A stretch of 64,000 nucleotides of DNA from Candidatus Methanoperedens sp. (GCA_012026835.1 VEPN01000013.1:1-64000), one strand, 5' to 3'. Positions 1-8,624 are shown, counted from the stretch's first letter. Translations and numbers: made by a program. Notes: generated from the sequence alone by a model not told the origin.

Positions 1-2
1 GG

Positions 3-238
3 GAAAATAAGAGTGAATTAAAACGGCAACTGATTACGGCATTTGAAGAGGGTATCATTATGGTTCCAATCTACGATTACTTGAGAACTTGACTATAATA
101 GACATCTATCACGCCGCTACTTGCCTCCAAGAAGGGGCGATTTTAATCACAAATGATAGGCATTTTGATAAAATAAATGATGAAAAAATAATCGAAGTCT
201 GGAGCATAAGTAAGGCAATTGAAGAATTTGAAATATGA
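3..238 (+). pseudogene. PIN-domain (VapC-like) gene remnant, 5'-truncated and frameshifted
   Basis: The last part of a PIN ribonuclease is readable in two frames. Frame 3 is open from the window edge and gives a segment ending AFEEGIIMVPIYDYLR before a TGA at about 90. Frame 2 then gives IDIYHAATCLQEGAILITND and RHFDKI to the TGA at 236-238. The second part has the PIN C-terminal pattern: an Asp near the helix, then GAxLITNDRHF. One extra base around 83-91 separates the halves. The N-terminus lies outside the window. It is either a decayed toxin or a base-call error; no antitoxin is visible on this side. Confidence 0.7.
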
Positions 239-316
239 ACTATCAAAGTTCTGATACTCGCTCCCGTGCCCCCCTCATTCTTCAAAGCCAACACAGAAAA
301 TGAACAATAGAATACT

Positions 317-391
317 CATGCACCCGTTCGTGGATGCCCGCCGAATTCATTCGGGGGTCGGTGACTGAAGACGATAGGCGTTCTAATGCTC
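317..391 (+). repeat. Palindromic dispersed repeat, copy A
   Basis: The core runs GATGCC, then the hairpin CCGAAT-TC-ATTCGG (341-354), then GGTCG and TGAC, then a right arm ACTGAAGACGATAGG ending in ATGCTC (386-391). The same layout recurs at 2389-2436 plus 3264-3289 and, without the right arm, at 4500-4545. Copy A has no intron at the point where the 2.4-kb copy is interrupted. The rest of 239-520 shows no convincing gene. Confidence 0.6.
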
Positions 392-520
392 CCGAAAAGT
401 GATGGAATCCAGAGAGACGTTTTAAAAAGCTGAAGAAAGGCGTGCATAACGAAATAATAGTTAAAAAATTCATAGATTTAAAATAGGACTTGTAGATATT
501 GTATAAAAAGAGGAATAGTT

Positions 521-946
521 ATGAACTCTGAACAAGAAATAACAATAAAAAATAGACCACCATGGCATCCATATGTTATTGGAGTTGTTGGCTTGATTTT
601 TGGACCTATATCAGCGGGATTAGTTACTTATGTGAATTTTAAAATATTTGGCTCTAAAATAAAAGCTATTTTAACTTTAATATTATCATTTGTGTATACT
701 ACATTACTAATAATAATGCTTTCATTATTGCCTGAACGAGGGGCTAAAGACCTTGGGACTGTTGCCAGTGGCATTGTTACACCTATACTTTTTATGACAA
801 TTCAATGGTATGATTATGAGAATTGGAGAAGAAAATATCCAGGAGTAAAAACATATAACGCATGGAAAACTATAGGATGGTGTGTTGTGGGAACTGTTGC
901 TTATTTTATAATGGCTTTTAGCTTTGCCATAGTGGTACCAATGTAA
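521..946 (+). CDS. Hypothetical four-helix membrane protein
   Basis: A 141-residue protein I cannot name. Four hydrophobic segments lie at about residues 18-40, 48-70, 77-94 and 118-140. They are joined by a basic loop after helix 1 and a conserved-looking WYDYENWRRKYP segment after helix 3. The short N-terminus is polar, so no cleavable signal is suggested. A GAGG element sits about 7 bases before the ATG, and a TATAAAA stretch lies just upstream. The gene stands alone between a broken PIN gene and another damaged gene, and its AT-rich composition fits the accessory character of this end of the window. Confidence 0.65.
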   Translation: MNSEQEITIKNRPPWHPYVIGVVGLIFGPISAGLVTYVNFKIFGSKIKAILTLILSFVYTTLLIIMLSLLPERGAKDLGTVASGIVTPILFMTIQWYDYENWRRKYPGVKTYNAWKTIGWCVVGTVAYFIMAFSFAIVVPM

Positions 947-1127
947 TATATTCAAGTACAATAATTGATATCTAATCACCTCTTAATTTCAATACATTCT
1001 AAATACCGAAATCAATAGAAAAATTCCAATGACCGGTGAATCATAAAATCATCGAGCATGAGCATGGATGCCCTCCGACGCGAAAAGTAATTAGGATTCA
1101 AAGTAGTGATTTGGAGAAGGTGATTTG

Positions 1128-1721
1128 ATGCAGCAGACATTGGCAAGATGTGCACAAACGTTTGAGGATGATAAATAAACAAAGTTGTTCTATGAGGCTG
1201 TTAGGCAAACCTTTGAGAATTACCCGGAAAATGTTGATAAGCTCGCAGTTCTGTTAAAATTTACTATCTTAAACGGTTTGTACATAACCAATATCATGGA
1301 CAAGGTCAAGATTGTCGATCACATTTATAGATTGGCGACAGAAGAAAATTTGGATGCTCTCCTCAAATCCGGGAATCATATTGCAGTTAATAAAATACGT
1401 TGTGACCATGGAATCGCTACGAAAAAGGGAAAAGAACGAAATTTTTATTCATTTGCCACGAAATACTGTCACTTCTCAAATCTGAAGTGCTATCCTATAT
1501 ATGATCAATACGTTGAAAAAGCAATAATGAAGCTGCGAAAAGACGACTATATTCAGTTCCCCGATCAAGATGATCTTAAAAACCCACAAGCATTTAGAGA
1601 CATCATTCACCAGATCATTCGAAAGTTTGAATTGGAAGATATTCAAAAAGCAGATAGAGCTTTATGGATATACGGGCAGCACTTAGCCGGAGAATGGATT
1701 ATACCAGAATTGTCAAGATGA
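1128..1721 (+). pseudogene. Uncharacterised protein gene with an in-frame TAA after 16 codons
   Basis: A GGAGAAGGTG ribosome site precedes an ATG at 1128. The frame reads MQQTLARCAQTFEDDK, meets TAA at 1176-1178, and continues without another stop to 1719-1721. The two sides read as one protein (TFEDDK-stop-TKLFYEAVRQTF), so a CAA-to-TAA change is likely. Downstream restart could only use TTG at 1185, giving 178 residues. The body carries SFATKYC followed by YPIYDQYV and, near the end, ALWIYGQHLAG. I do not recognise the family with certainty; the YPIYD pattern recalls small HhH-type proteins, which is a weak resemblance only. It is convergent with the RelE-type toxin gene. Confidence 0.6.
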
Positions 1722-1732
1722 GATGCAACCCT

Positions 1733-2029
1733 TCACTTATAAGCATCGCCTCTATGCTGGACTGAAGTTATCCTGACTTTCTTAGTTTCATTGTCAACAG
1801 AATAAAGAACCCTATACTTGCCAATCCTTAATCGATATGTATTACTTGGGTATCCTTCCATGGGTTTAACATCAAAACCAGATCTATGTCTAATAGGATT
1901 CTTCTCAAATTCATCAAGCAATCTTAGAAATTTCTCGACTACGTACTTCGGGACTTTTTCTAAATCTTTTTCAACTCTCTCATCTACCAGAACTTCATAA
2001 GGAGTTGTGTCTTTGCTCAACAATCTCAA
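1733..2029 (-). CDS. RelE/ParE-type toxin
   Basis: A 98-residue protein of the RelE/ParE superfamily. Typical features are [20 protein letters not shown] (helical N-terminus), then [20 protein letters not shown], in which the [11 protein letters not shown] strand pair is the family hallmark, and a basic C-terminus with HRGDAY. Many members are ribosome-dependent mRNA nucleases; which target this one has is not visible. Its ATG overlaps the stop of the upstream antitoxin by four bases, so the pair is translationally coupled. Confidence 0.85.
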   Translation of the reverse strand: MRLLSKDTTPYEVLVDERVEKDLEKVPKYVVEKFLRLLDEFEKNPIRHRSGFDVKPMEGYPSNTYRLRIGKYRVLYSVDNETKKVRITSVQHRGDAYK

Positions 2030-2253
2030 CTTCCACTATAAGCTCTTTTTATTCGAGATTTAAATTCTTCTTTTGGAATCCCTTTAAAATCAGCAAGGCG
2101 GCGATAATGCTCTCTAATATGTTCCGCGCTTATATCCTCGATCGATACTTTATTCATTAGCATATTTAGAACATCATCAAAAGTCCAGTCACCAAATTTA
2201 TAGTCTGATAATCTATCTTTCGTTTTCTCGCTAATTGTTATGGTTGTTGGCAT
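2026..2253 (-). CDS. Antitoxin partner of the RelE-type toxin
   Basis: A 75-residue protein starting [19 protein letters not shown], the usual opening of archaeal VapB/RHH-like antitoxins, followed by a [11 protein letters not shown] helix and a charged tail. The N-terminal strand normally binds operator DNA as a dimer and the tail wraps the toxin. It is first in a two-gene operon with the toxin at 1733-2029, overlapping it by four bases, and is probably autoregulatory. Confidence 0.8.
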   Translation of the reverse strand: MPTTITISEKTKDRLSDYKFGDWTFDDVLNMLMNKVSIEDISAEHIREHYRRLADFKGIPKEEFKSRIKRAYSGS

Positions 2254-2388
2254 AATTTAAACAATTGTTTTAATTGGTATTAAAGTTAACGATGCGGCGG
2301 TTGTGTCTAATATCCTATCAAAATCGCAGTTTTTGCGCCTGATTGAATCAAAAGAAAGCAAGGAAGCTAAAAGATATGCAAAATCCTC

Positions 2389-2436
2389 GAGCATCTTCCT
2401 GATGCCTTCGGATTTCAATCCGAGGTCGCGTGACGC
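2389..2436 (+). repeat. Palindromic dispersed repeat, copy B, left arm (interrupted by intron)
   Basis: It reads GAGCAT, CTTCCTGATGCCTTC, the hairpin CGGATT-TC-AATCCG, then GGTCG and GTGAC. The matching right arm lies after the intron at 3264-3289 and reads GAAGGCGATAGGAG to ATGCTC. The two arms are near-complementary, so the uninterrupted unit would fold into one long hairpin with an inner stem-loop. Confidence 0.65.
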
Positions 2437-3263
2437 GTGCCTCGAAACATAAGAGAGAAAGAACAAACAACAGGACATAAACAAAAATGTAATGGCACCA
2501 TGTCCGCCAAGGGTGAAAATCCCGCCATGCGGAGCTGCTTCCGCATGAAGAGAAGGGAAGTGCAGTATTGTGAGATGCTGTGCGGAGTTCCCGTATCGGC
2601 AACCACAGCCCGAAACAGAAGGTGAACCATAAGTGGCCTTGACAGGATGCGATGTTCCGTCACTAAACAGAAGCTCAAGCAGAATAATGACTGTCGGGGT
2701 GATCATGGTCGGGATGGCTGAAAATGCTCTCTTATGCGACCGAGGGAGGTCTCATAACGTCCTCCTTGAAATTGGAAACAAACCCTACAAGTTTCTGGGT
2801 CACTGAAGCCAGTTGAAAGGGTAAAGGTAGCCGAGGTATAACCTTTTGGGAAAGCCGGAGCAATGCGTTATGAGATGTCGGAAGAACCCATAGTAGCGAT
2901 AAAGGACAGGCTGATGATATACAGAACCTGTGCCGCAGGGTGCAGGGGGCGACTGTATGGAAGGATAAACCTGTTCTAGCAAAGGGGTTCTGATCTGGAT
3001 AGAGATGTGGTTGAAAGCACAATAACAACAATCGGATAGCAACATACCAGAAAGGTAGCCGCCGAAAAGAGTAAGCGAAAACGCCATCTGGCAAAGATCG
3101 TGAAGATTGTCGAACAACTGCTGGAAGCCAAATCCGGCGGATAAATCGCTTTGATATATCCACTTCCTGATATGGGATATGCCAGATGAAAGCCGAATAC
3201 CGGAAATCGGTCTGTTCGGTTTGATGAGGAGGGGATGGCTGAAAAGCCATTCCTTTACTCTAC
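2437..3263 (+). mobile_element. ORF-less group II intron
   Basis: The 3' end carries a clear domain V at 3189-3222: the AGC triad with G-U pair, an 8-bp lower stem AAGCCGAA/TTCGGTTT, a two-base CT bulge and a GAAA-type loop. Domain VI follows (3225-3260): a GGGATGGCT/AGCCATTCC stem capped by GAAA, a bulged A at 3257 as branch point, and an intron end at TAC 3263, seven bases later. The 5' end is less sure; GTGCC at 2437 is the best match to GUGYG. CGTCAC at 2658-2663 can pair with GTGACG just upstream of the 5' site as EBS1-IBS1. No reverse transcriptase is present; reading frames inside are short and broken. Mobility would need a maturase in trans. Length about 827 nt. Confidence 0.8.
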
Positions 3264-3289
3264 TGAAGGCGATAGGAGTTCTCATGCTC
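3264..3289 (+). repeat. Palindromic dispersed repeat, copy B, right arm
   Basis: Directly follows the intron 3' end. TGAAGGCGATAGGAGTTCTC ending in ATGCTC matches 365-391 of copy A with a few substitutions. This is what fixes the intron 3' boundary by comparison with the uninterrupted copy. Confidence 0.65.
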
Positions 3290-3366
3290 GTAGAAAAAAA
3301 GGAGATTCGACCTAATCCTATGACGTTGGGAATCAGGCGCATGAAAAGCATAAAAATAAAAAATAG

Positions 3367-4263
3367 TTAGTAATGACACCAACAATATTTATACTTCATA
3401 TTTTCTTTATAATATTCTATATTACAATCTCTCATTGTATTTTCTAATTTATAGCGAATTATATCAAAATCTGTATCTGATATAATTGGCTCTTTTATCG
3501 TCGCTATACACTCATTATGATAATCTTTATTAGCGATTGTATCAAATCTTAGACTGTGTCCGGTTCTATGTCCGTTTCTATCACGGTATGCATATATGCT
3601 ATTATAATCGAAAAGTATATTTATTTCATAAATTCTCAACAATAAAATTATCGGTTCATTATTGAAGAATTCCATAAGCTTATCTTCTTGTGCTCTGTCT
3701 ACAGGTTCCTCACGAATAATACTCTTAAGAATTTCTTGAACTTCTTGTGGACTTCTCTCTTCCAAATATGAAGCAAAAGGAGCACTCCACTCCCATTGAT
3801 TAAAGAGTCCATTTGAGCACAATTTCATCCATAAACACTTTTGCTTTTCAAAATTCTTCTCTCTTACAAAGTATTTTGTGTCAATGAATGCGATATGATT
3901 GTATGAAATAAATTGGAAAAAATACTCTTTGAAACGATCATATGATTTAAAACATTCATCCCATATCCATCTATCAAATTTTACTGTTATATAATTATTT
4001 TTCATCTGATTAAAAATATCCTTGTTTCGGCGATAACGGAGTGGTGTTGCTCTCTTTAAAGTAATCAATTGCGGATATAAATCTAAACGATTTCTTAATG
4101 CGGTAGCGTCACGTTTTGAGGTAAAAATTGTGGATTTTATATTTGTTCCATGTATTTCATATCCCACTTTGATCATTGAAAAATAATTTTCCATCTCAAT
4201 TTTTAAAGTTCTTTCATTCAATTTTACAGGTCTTCCAGCATAATTTTCAGGTAAATTATACAT
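3367..4263 (-). CDS. Hypothetical protein, AT-rich orphan
   Basis: A 298-residue soluble protein rich in Tyr, Asn, Ile and Lys that I cannot assign. The start is set at the ATG at 4263 because GGAGGTTC lies about nine bases upstream. An in-frame earlier start at 4311 would make the ribosome site part of the coding region. There are no membrane segments or signal peptide. The C-terminus ends in KYKYCWCHY. Base composition is clearly more AT-rich than the operons to the right, and the gene sits between an intron-bearing repeat and another repeat copy, which suggests acquired DNA. Confidence 0.6.
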   Translation of the reverse strand: MYNLPENYAGRPVKLNERTLKIEMENYFSMIKVGYEIHGTNIKSTIFTSKRDATALRNRLDLYPQLITLKRATPLRYRRNKDIFNQMKNNYITVKFDRWIWDECFKSYDRFKEYFFQFISYNHIAFIDTKYFVREKNFEKQKCLWMKLCSNGLFNQWEWSAPFASYLEERSPQEVQEILKSIIREEPVDRAQEDKLMEFFNNEPIILLLRIYEINILFDYNSIYAYRDRNGHRTGHSLRFDTIANKDYHNECIATIKEPIISDTDFDIIRYKLENTMRDCNIEYYKENMKYKYCWCHY

Positions 4264-4499
4264 ATTTCTTGAACCTCCGTGACGGGGCTGAAACCCTTTT
4301 ACCAATTCCACATAGAGCCCGTTTTGTATATTTTCAGTATTGTATTATGAGCTATTGCAGTTCCTTTTATAATAAACTAATGTCACCGATAAAATCATAT
4401 TTATCAATAGATTCCAGATATATCCAGACATTAAATAGCATCCATGCGCCTAAAAGCAAGAGTTGAAACAAAGTATCTGGTAGAAATGTAAAACCATGA

Positions 4500-4545
4500 G
4501 CATCCTCTCTGATGCCCCGTTCCGCGGAACGGGGTCGTTGACTTA
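4500..4545 (+). repeat. Palindromic dispersed repeat, copy C
   Basis: GAGCATCCTCTCTGATGCC is followed by a perfect 20-bp palindrome, CCCCGTTCCGCGGAACGGGG (4517-4536), then TCG and TTGAC. The left half matches copy B nearly base for base up to GATGCC; the stem sequence differs but keeps its pairing, which points to conservation of structure. The right arm seen in copies A and B is absent here. The remainder of 4264-4593 shows no gene. Confidence 0.6.
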
Positions 4546-4593
4546 GCAAATATATAAAATCAATAAAAAAAATTCTTTAAAGCCTGATGAGAA

Positions 4594-4800
4594 CTACTTT
4601 AACCTCTTTAGCATTTTCTTGTAAACATGTTTGCGCTTATCCACAATTACGAGCCATATTATCTCGCTTTTAAGAGCATAAACAAGTCTTAAGCCGCTGA
4701 ACCTGACGCTAAAAACCCCATGAAATCCTTTGAGGGGCTTGAACCGCTCAGGGTCTTCTTTTATTTTAAAAATAAGCTTGGATGAGCCTTCAATACCCAT
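4594..4800 (-). CDS. RelE-like toxin, short
   Basis: A 68-residue basic protein: KLIFKIKEDPERFKPLKGF, then VFSVRFSGLRLVYALKSE and VIVDKRKHVYKKMLKRL. This matches the central and C-terminal strands of RelE/YoeB-type toxins (RxSGLRLVY in place of RIGKYRVIY), ending with a KRxxVYKK segment. It starts six bases after the stop of its partner (4807-5055) and is the second gene of the pair. It is shorter than typical RelE toxins, so a reduced form is possible. Confidence 0.75.
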   Translation of the reverse strand: MGIEGSSKLIFKIKEDPERFKPLKGFHGVFSVRFSGLRLVYALKSEIIWLVIVDKRKHVYKKMLKRLK

Positions 4801-4806
4801 ACCATA

Positions 4807-5055
4807 TTATCTTTTGAGCAGTTCTAAAATCTTATTTTCGTCCAGACCTGCTACTTTCCCACTCTCTATATCGCTGAGTCTTAGAGAGACTTCTGTCATA
4901 AACTCAGGATTGGTAATTGTCTCCAGTTCATCAAGCTTGTCCTCTATTTCAGCGATCAGGTTTTCCAATATACTTCTATCGACAAGAACCAAATTATTTC
5001 CAACTGCTTGAGGTATATTATGAATTCGATGCTCAATACTTGCCGCTTCGGTCAT
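4807..5055 (-). CDS. Antitoxin-like protein upstream of short RelE toxin
   Basis: An acidic helical protein of 82 residues from the ATG at 5055; a TTG nine codons earlier is also possible but lacks a ribosome site. It contains DRSILENLIAEIEDKLDELE and MTEVSLRLSDIESGK. Small acidic helical proteins with this layout are the usual antitoxins of RelE-type pairs. It is the first gene of a two-gene operon with the toxin. Assignment rests on gene context and composition rather than a strong motif. Confidence 0.65.
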   Translation of the reverse strand: MTEAASIEHRIHNIPQAVGNNLVLVDRSILENLIAEIEDKLDELETITNPEFMTEVSLRLSDIESGKVAGLDENKILELLKR

Positions 5056-5244
5056 AATTTCAAATTCATTAATTGTATGCAATAGTTAAGTAGTTTTCTA
5101 TGCATAAACAAGAAAAGGAAATCAATGCCCTGCGCCTGAATAGAAAGAAAAGTATTCACTATTTCTACCTACATTACATAGATGTATGTATTTATCGGTT
5201 AGGCAGCAATAAATATTTAAAAAAGTACTAACCTTTTGTTATCA

Positions 5245-6546
5245 ATGTTCGACCTCGTACCTCAATTTTCCATCGACATGAGGGTGACTATCGAATTTTT
5301 CCAGAAACTGGCGCTGGCTACACTCATTGGCATTCTTATCGGTATCGAAAGGGAACACAGGCGCAAAGAAGGAATAGAGTTGATAGCCGGGGTCAGGTCG
5401 TTTACCATAGCCTGTATCACAGGGATGATTTCCTCGTACCTGGCAATTATCATAAACCCCGGCATTTTACTTATTTCTCTTGCCTTTTTTGCCATAATCT
5501 CGATAATCTTCGTTTATGTGAAAAATGTGCTATTAAACCAGCCCGGGATCACTGGCCCGATAGCACTTTATTGCACATTCCTGCTCGGTGTGATTATAAC
5601 ATATAACCAATACCTGGTCGCCATAGTGGGGGCTGTCGTTATGACCCTCCTGCTTGCAGAAAAACAACCGCTGCACTCTTTTGCGACAAACCTGGCAGAT
5701 GAGGAGATAGTAAGCGCCATACGTTTCCTGGCAGTGGTTTTCATACTTTACCCGATAATCCCGGATGGATTATTGATGGGGGTAATAAACCCGCGATGGA
5801 TTCTTTCTGTTGTGATAATTGTGGCTACTATCAGTTTTGCAAGTTTTATTATAATGAAAAAAATGGGAACAAGGTACGGCATACCTGTTTCAGGATTGCT
5901 TGGAGGACTTGTTAATAGTGAAGCCACAACAGGTGCGCTTGCTGTAATGGCTAAAAAGAAAAGTATATTTGTCAGGTCAAGTTATATGGGAATAATCCTG
6001 TCAAACGCTGCAATGCTGATAAGAAACCTTATCATAGCGCTGATAGTAGATCCAAGCGGCAGGGTTCTTTTGTTCATGGCTGTACCCCAGATGCTAATTA
6101 TATCTTTTGCGATCGTTGCTTTAGTAAAATCAAGAAATAATATACCGGACGGCGAAATTATAAGGTTGCAGTCCCCGTTTGCACTTTCTCCTGCTATCAA
6201 GTTCGCTGTTGGTTTTGCGGGATTATCTGTTGTTTCAAGGTTTGCCAATATATGGGCAGGGGCAGCAGGTGTTTACGCCACGGCGCTTGGAGGATTCATC
6301 AGCAGCGCGGTCGTGACGGCATCGGCAGCAGCACTTGCTGTGAGCGGTAATGTGTCCTATGAAACTGCCGCACTTACGGCGGTGCTTGCAAGTATAATAA
6401 GTACGGGGAACAAGATGATACTTGTGAAACTGGCAGGCCCGCCAGAGCTTGTAAAACTTGTAAATAAAACATTCACGGGATTTATTGTACTTGGTATTAT
6501 CGTGCTGATAATATGGGGGATTTTATTAAATTACAGAATTATGTAA
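5245..6546 (+). CDS. MgtC/SapB-DUF4010 family membrane protein
   Basis: A 433-residue polytopic protein. The N-terminal third is MgtC-like: FFQKLALATLIGILIGIERE followed by GIELIAGVRSFTIACITGM, including the conserved IGxERE and GxRT/SF motifs. The rest is a DUF4010-type block of about eight membrane helices, with SGLLGGLVNSEATTGAL in the middle. Fused MgtC-DUF4010 proteins are widespread but their transport role is undefined. The ATG at 5245 is chosen because a TATA-like AATATTTAAAA at 5211-5221 places the transcript start only a few bases upstream. It is convergent with the ribosomal operon. Confidence 0.85.
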   Translation: MFDLVPQFSIDMRVTIEFFQKLALATLIGILIGIEREHRRKEGIELIAGVRSFTIACITGMISSYLAIIINPGILLISLAFFAIISIIFVYVKNVLLNQPGITGPIALYCTFLLGVIITYNQYLVAIVGAVVMTLLLAEKQPLHSFATNLADEEIVSAIRFLAVVFILYPIIPDGLLMGVINPRWILSVVIIVATISFASFIIMKKMGTRYGIPVSGLLGGLVNSEATTGALAVMAKKKSIFVRSSYMGIILSNAAMLIRNLIIALIVDPSGRVLLFMAVPQMLIISFAIVALVKSRNNIPDGEIIRLQSPFALSPAIKFAVGFAGLSVVSRFANIWAGAAGVYATALGGFISSAVVTASAAALAVSGNVSYETAALTAVLASIISTGNKMILVKLAGPPELVKLVNKTFTGFIVLGIIVLIIWGILLNYRIM

Positions 6547-6590
6547 AAGTAAAAAAACGGTTGAGCTGCCAAAAAATAAGAAGAGGAATG
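6547..6590 (-). terminator. T-rich terminator of the L1-L10-L12 operon
   Basis: On the minus strand, runs of six and seven T follow the L12 stop at 6599, in the pattern of archaeal poly-T termination. The region abuts the 3' end of the convergent MgtC-like gene. Confidence 0.5.
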
Positions 6591-6598
6591 CGGGTAAT

Positions 6599-6922
6599 TT
6601 ACCCGAACAGTGCACCGAGCCCTTCCATTCCGCTTTCTTCAGCCTTTTCCTTATCTTGCGGCTTTTCTTCTTTCTTAGGGGCTTCTGCCGCTGCCGGAGC
6701 TGCTGCTGCCGCCGGGGCCGCTGCTGCCGGAGCCGCAAACGCCGCCTTTGAGATAGCTTCTTCGATATTGACGCCTTCAAGAGCTGAAACAAGCGCTTTT
6801 GCTCTTACTGCATCAACTTCAATACCTGCTGCCTTGATAACAGCAGTAATCGCTTCATCTGTCACTTTTTTTCCTGCGCTGTGTAATAACAACGCTGCAT
6901 ATACATATTCCATTTTGATCAC
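6599..6922 (-). CDS. rpl12: Large ribosomal subunit protein P1/L12 (archaeal)
   Basis: A 107-residue stalk protein. The N-terminal dimerisation part [18 protein letters not shown] is followed by an Ala/Pro hinge (about residues 60-85) and an acidic tail ending GLGALFG, the segment that recruits translation GTPases. A GGTGATCAAA element lies directly before the ATG. It is the last gene of the L1-L10-L12 operon, 28 bases after L10. Confidence 0.97.
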   Translation of the reverse strand: MIKMEYVYAALLLHSAGKKVTDEAITAVIKAAGIEVDAVRAKALVSALEGVNIEEAISKAAFAAPAAAAPAAAAAPAAAEAPKKEEKPQDKEKAEESGMEGLGALFG

Positions 6923-6950
6923 CTATTAGTCCCCGTATTAGATCGGGGTA

Positions 6951-7982
6951 TTAACCGAACAATGAACCAAGGCCAGCAGCAATATCTGTTTCCTTGGGTT
7001 CTTCTTTCTTTTTCTCTTCCTTGGCTTCCTGTGGAGCTGCAGCAGCCTCAGGCTTCTTTTCTTCCTTTGGCGAAGATGCAAGCTTCTCTTTTACCTTATC
7101 GCTAACTGCATTTGCATCCTTCCGGGATACGACACCTGCAAGGGATAGCATCTGTGAGTTTGCTTTTGCAAGCAACACATCGATGATATCAGGCATTATT
7201 ATTTCGGCATTTATTGCAAGATTCCTTGACTGGGACGCCGCTTTTGTAAGCAGGGTACTTATCGTGGCTTTTGCCGGGTATGCCGAGTTGACGGATAAAT
7301 TAAATGCACGCTGGACCGCCAGGGTCAGGTCATTCATATATTTAGATTCATCCACAGACAATATCTTTGATTCATAAACAAAGCCCTTCTCATACACTGC
7401 CCGCAGATCAAGTCCAAGTTCAACTGGATGAATTTCAAGACGCGACAGGATGGCTGCAAGTTTTGCATTCACTGCATCGCCTTTTTTAGCCACTACCTTT
7501 GTCTCGCGGATTACAACTTTTCCACCTTCAATACCTGCCGGGATCCCGGCCCCTGTCAGTTCTCCGACGATTGGCCCCGGCGGAAATGATGTGGGGCCTT
7601 TCTGGACAACGATATCTTTTGGCGCGATACCGCCTGGTTTTATGGGAGCCTGGGTTTTTCCTTTTTCCAGTATCTTGTAGAGTTTAAAAGGATTCTCGTT
7701 CGTGAATAACAGGGCTGTCTGGTCATCCACATATTTATCCATTTGTTTTACGTTATCAGAGGACTCGTCCAGGGCACGGTATATCAGGGAATTCCTGCAC
7801 ATCTTAAGATTAGCCAGGCCGCGAAGGTTCTTTCGCATCACCTGGAGCTGGCTTGATGGGATTCCATGCACACCGACAACGCCTGTTAAGGAGTAGGTCG
7901 AGATCAGCTTCTTGATTTCCTCAACTTCATCCTTTTTCCATTGAGGAATGTGGATACTGTGATGTTTGATGTCTGCAGCCAT
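6951..7982 (-). CDS. rplP0: Large ribosomal subunit protein L10 (P0)
   Basis: 343 residues, the archaeal length. The N-terminal RNA-binding domain binds the L11 region of 23S rRNA (WKKDEVEEIKKLISTYSLTG). A central insertion and three or so helices that carry L12 dimers follow, and the tail AAGLGSLFG copies the L12 C-terminus. Its ATG follows the L1 stop without a gap (TAAATG), and GGTGATTTAA serves as ribosome site within the end of L1. Confidence 0.97.
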   Translation of the reverse strand: MAADIKHHSIHIPQWKKDEVEEIKKLISTYSLTGVVGVHGIPSSQLQVMRKNLRGLANLKMCRNSLIYRALDESSDNVKQMDKYVDDQTALLFTNENPFKLYKILEKGKTQAPIKPGGIAPKDIVVQKGPTSFPPGPIVGELTGAGIPAGIEGGKVVIRETKVVAKKGDAVNAKLAAILSRLEIHPVELGLDLRAVYEKGFVYESKILSVDESKYMNDLTLAVQRAFNLSVNSAYPAKATISTLLTKAASQSRNLAINAEIIMPDIIDVLLAKANSQMLSLAGVVSRKDANAVSDKVKEKLASSPKEEKKPEAAAAPQEAKEEKKKEEPKETDIAAGLGSLFG

Positions 7983-8624
7983 TTAAATCACCTTCACTGA
8001 TGGTCCCATGGTAGTCTTGACATACATCGATTTCACGTTGTACAAACCGCGCTCGTACCTGTGTTCTATGCGGTTTATTACGGCCTCAAGGTTTTCTGAT
8101 AATTTTACGGGATCCATATCTTTTTTCCCGATCGAGATGTGGAATGTCATTTTGTCTTTGGACCTGACTTTTATGGAGTTCCTGGATTTATTGATTATCT
8201 GGACGACATCCTTGTCCGGCGTGAGGGGTATGGGCATTTTTCCTCTTGGCCCCAGCACCTGGCCAAGGGTCTTTCCGATTGCAGGCATGTAAGCAGCTTC
8301 GGCAATGAAGAAATTGACTTCTTCTGCCAGGTTCTTTGCCCTTGTTTTATCTTCTCCCAGAACGCTTATCTCTTCAGGATCAAAAACATAATCAGCGCCT
8401 GCGGCCTTAGCCCTCTGCGCGGTCTCACCTTTTGTGAATACCGCAATCTTGATGGGTCTTCCAAGGCCGTTCGGCAGGATTATTTCTTCGTCAATCCTGT
8501 TCTGCGGCTGGTTCATATCAAGGTTCTTAAGGTTGATGGCCAGATCGATACTTTCTGAGAACTTACGCTCAGGCGACTTCTCCAGCGCCTGTTTTACAGC
8601 AGTTAATATCTGTTCGTGTTCCAA
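7983..8624 (-). CDS. rpl1: Large ribosomal subunit protein L1
   Basis: 213 residues, usual for archaeal L1, with the signature MPIGKTLGQVLGPRGKMP and the following KSRNSIKVRSKDKMTFH. It forms the L1 stalk near the E site. Translation probably begins at TTG (8624), since GGGAGG lies eight bases upstream and no in-frame ATG is nearby. In several archaea L1 represses its own operon by binding its mRNA; I did not find a clear mimic of the rRNA site. L11, often adjacent in archaea, is not upstream here. Confidence 0.96.
   Translation of the reverse strand: MEHEQILTAVKQALEKSPERKFSESIDLAINLKNLDMNQPQNRIDEEIILPNGLGRPIKIAVFTKGETAQRAKAAGADYVFDPEEISVLGEDKTRAKNLAEEVNFFIAEAAYMPAIGKTLGQVLGPRGKMPIPLTPDKDVVQIINKSRNSIKVRSKDKMTFHISIGKKDMDPVKLSENLEAVINRIEHRYERGLYNVKSMYVKTTMGPSVKVI

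Noticed and set aside
1056-1085. Fourth full copy of the palindromic repeat
   Set aside because: GAGCATGAGCATGGATGCC matches the left part, but no paired hairpin or right arm is present; kept only as a possible fragment.
2257-3351. Three long minus-strand frames (about 2257-2706, 2732-3250, 2800-3351)
   Set aside because: They lie antisense to the group II intron, have Cys/Ser/Leu/Phe-rich composition with no domain, and overlap one another.
4176-4466. 96-codon plus-strand frame
   Set aside because: Overlaps the better supported minus-strand gene with a strong ribosome site and looks random.
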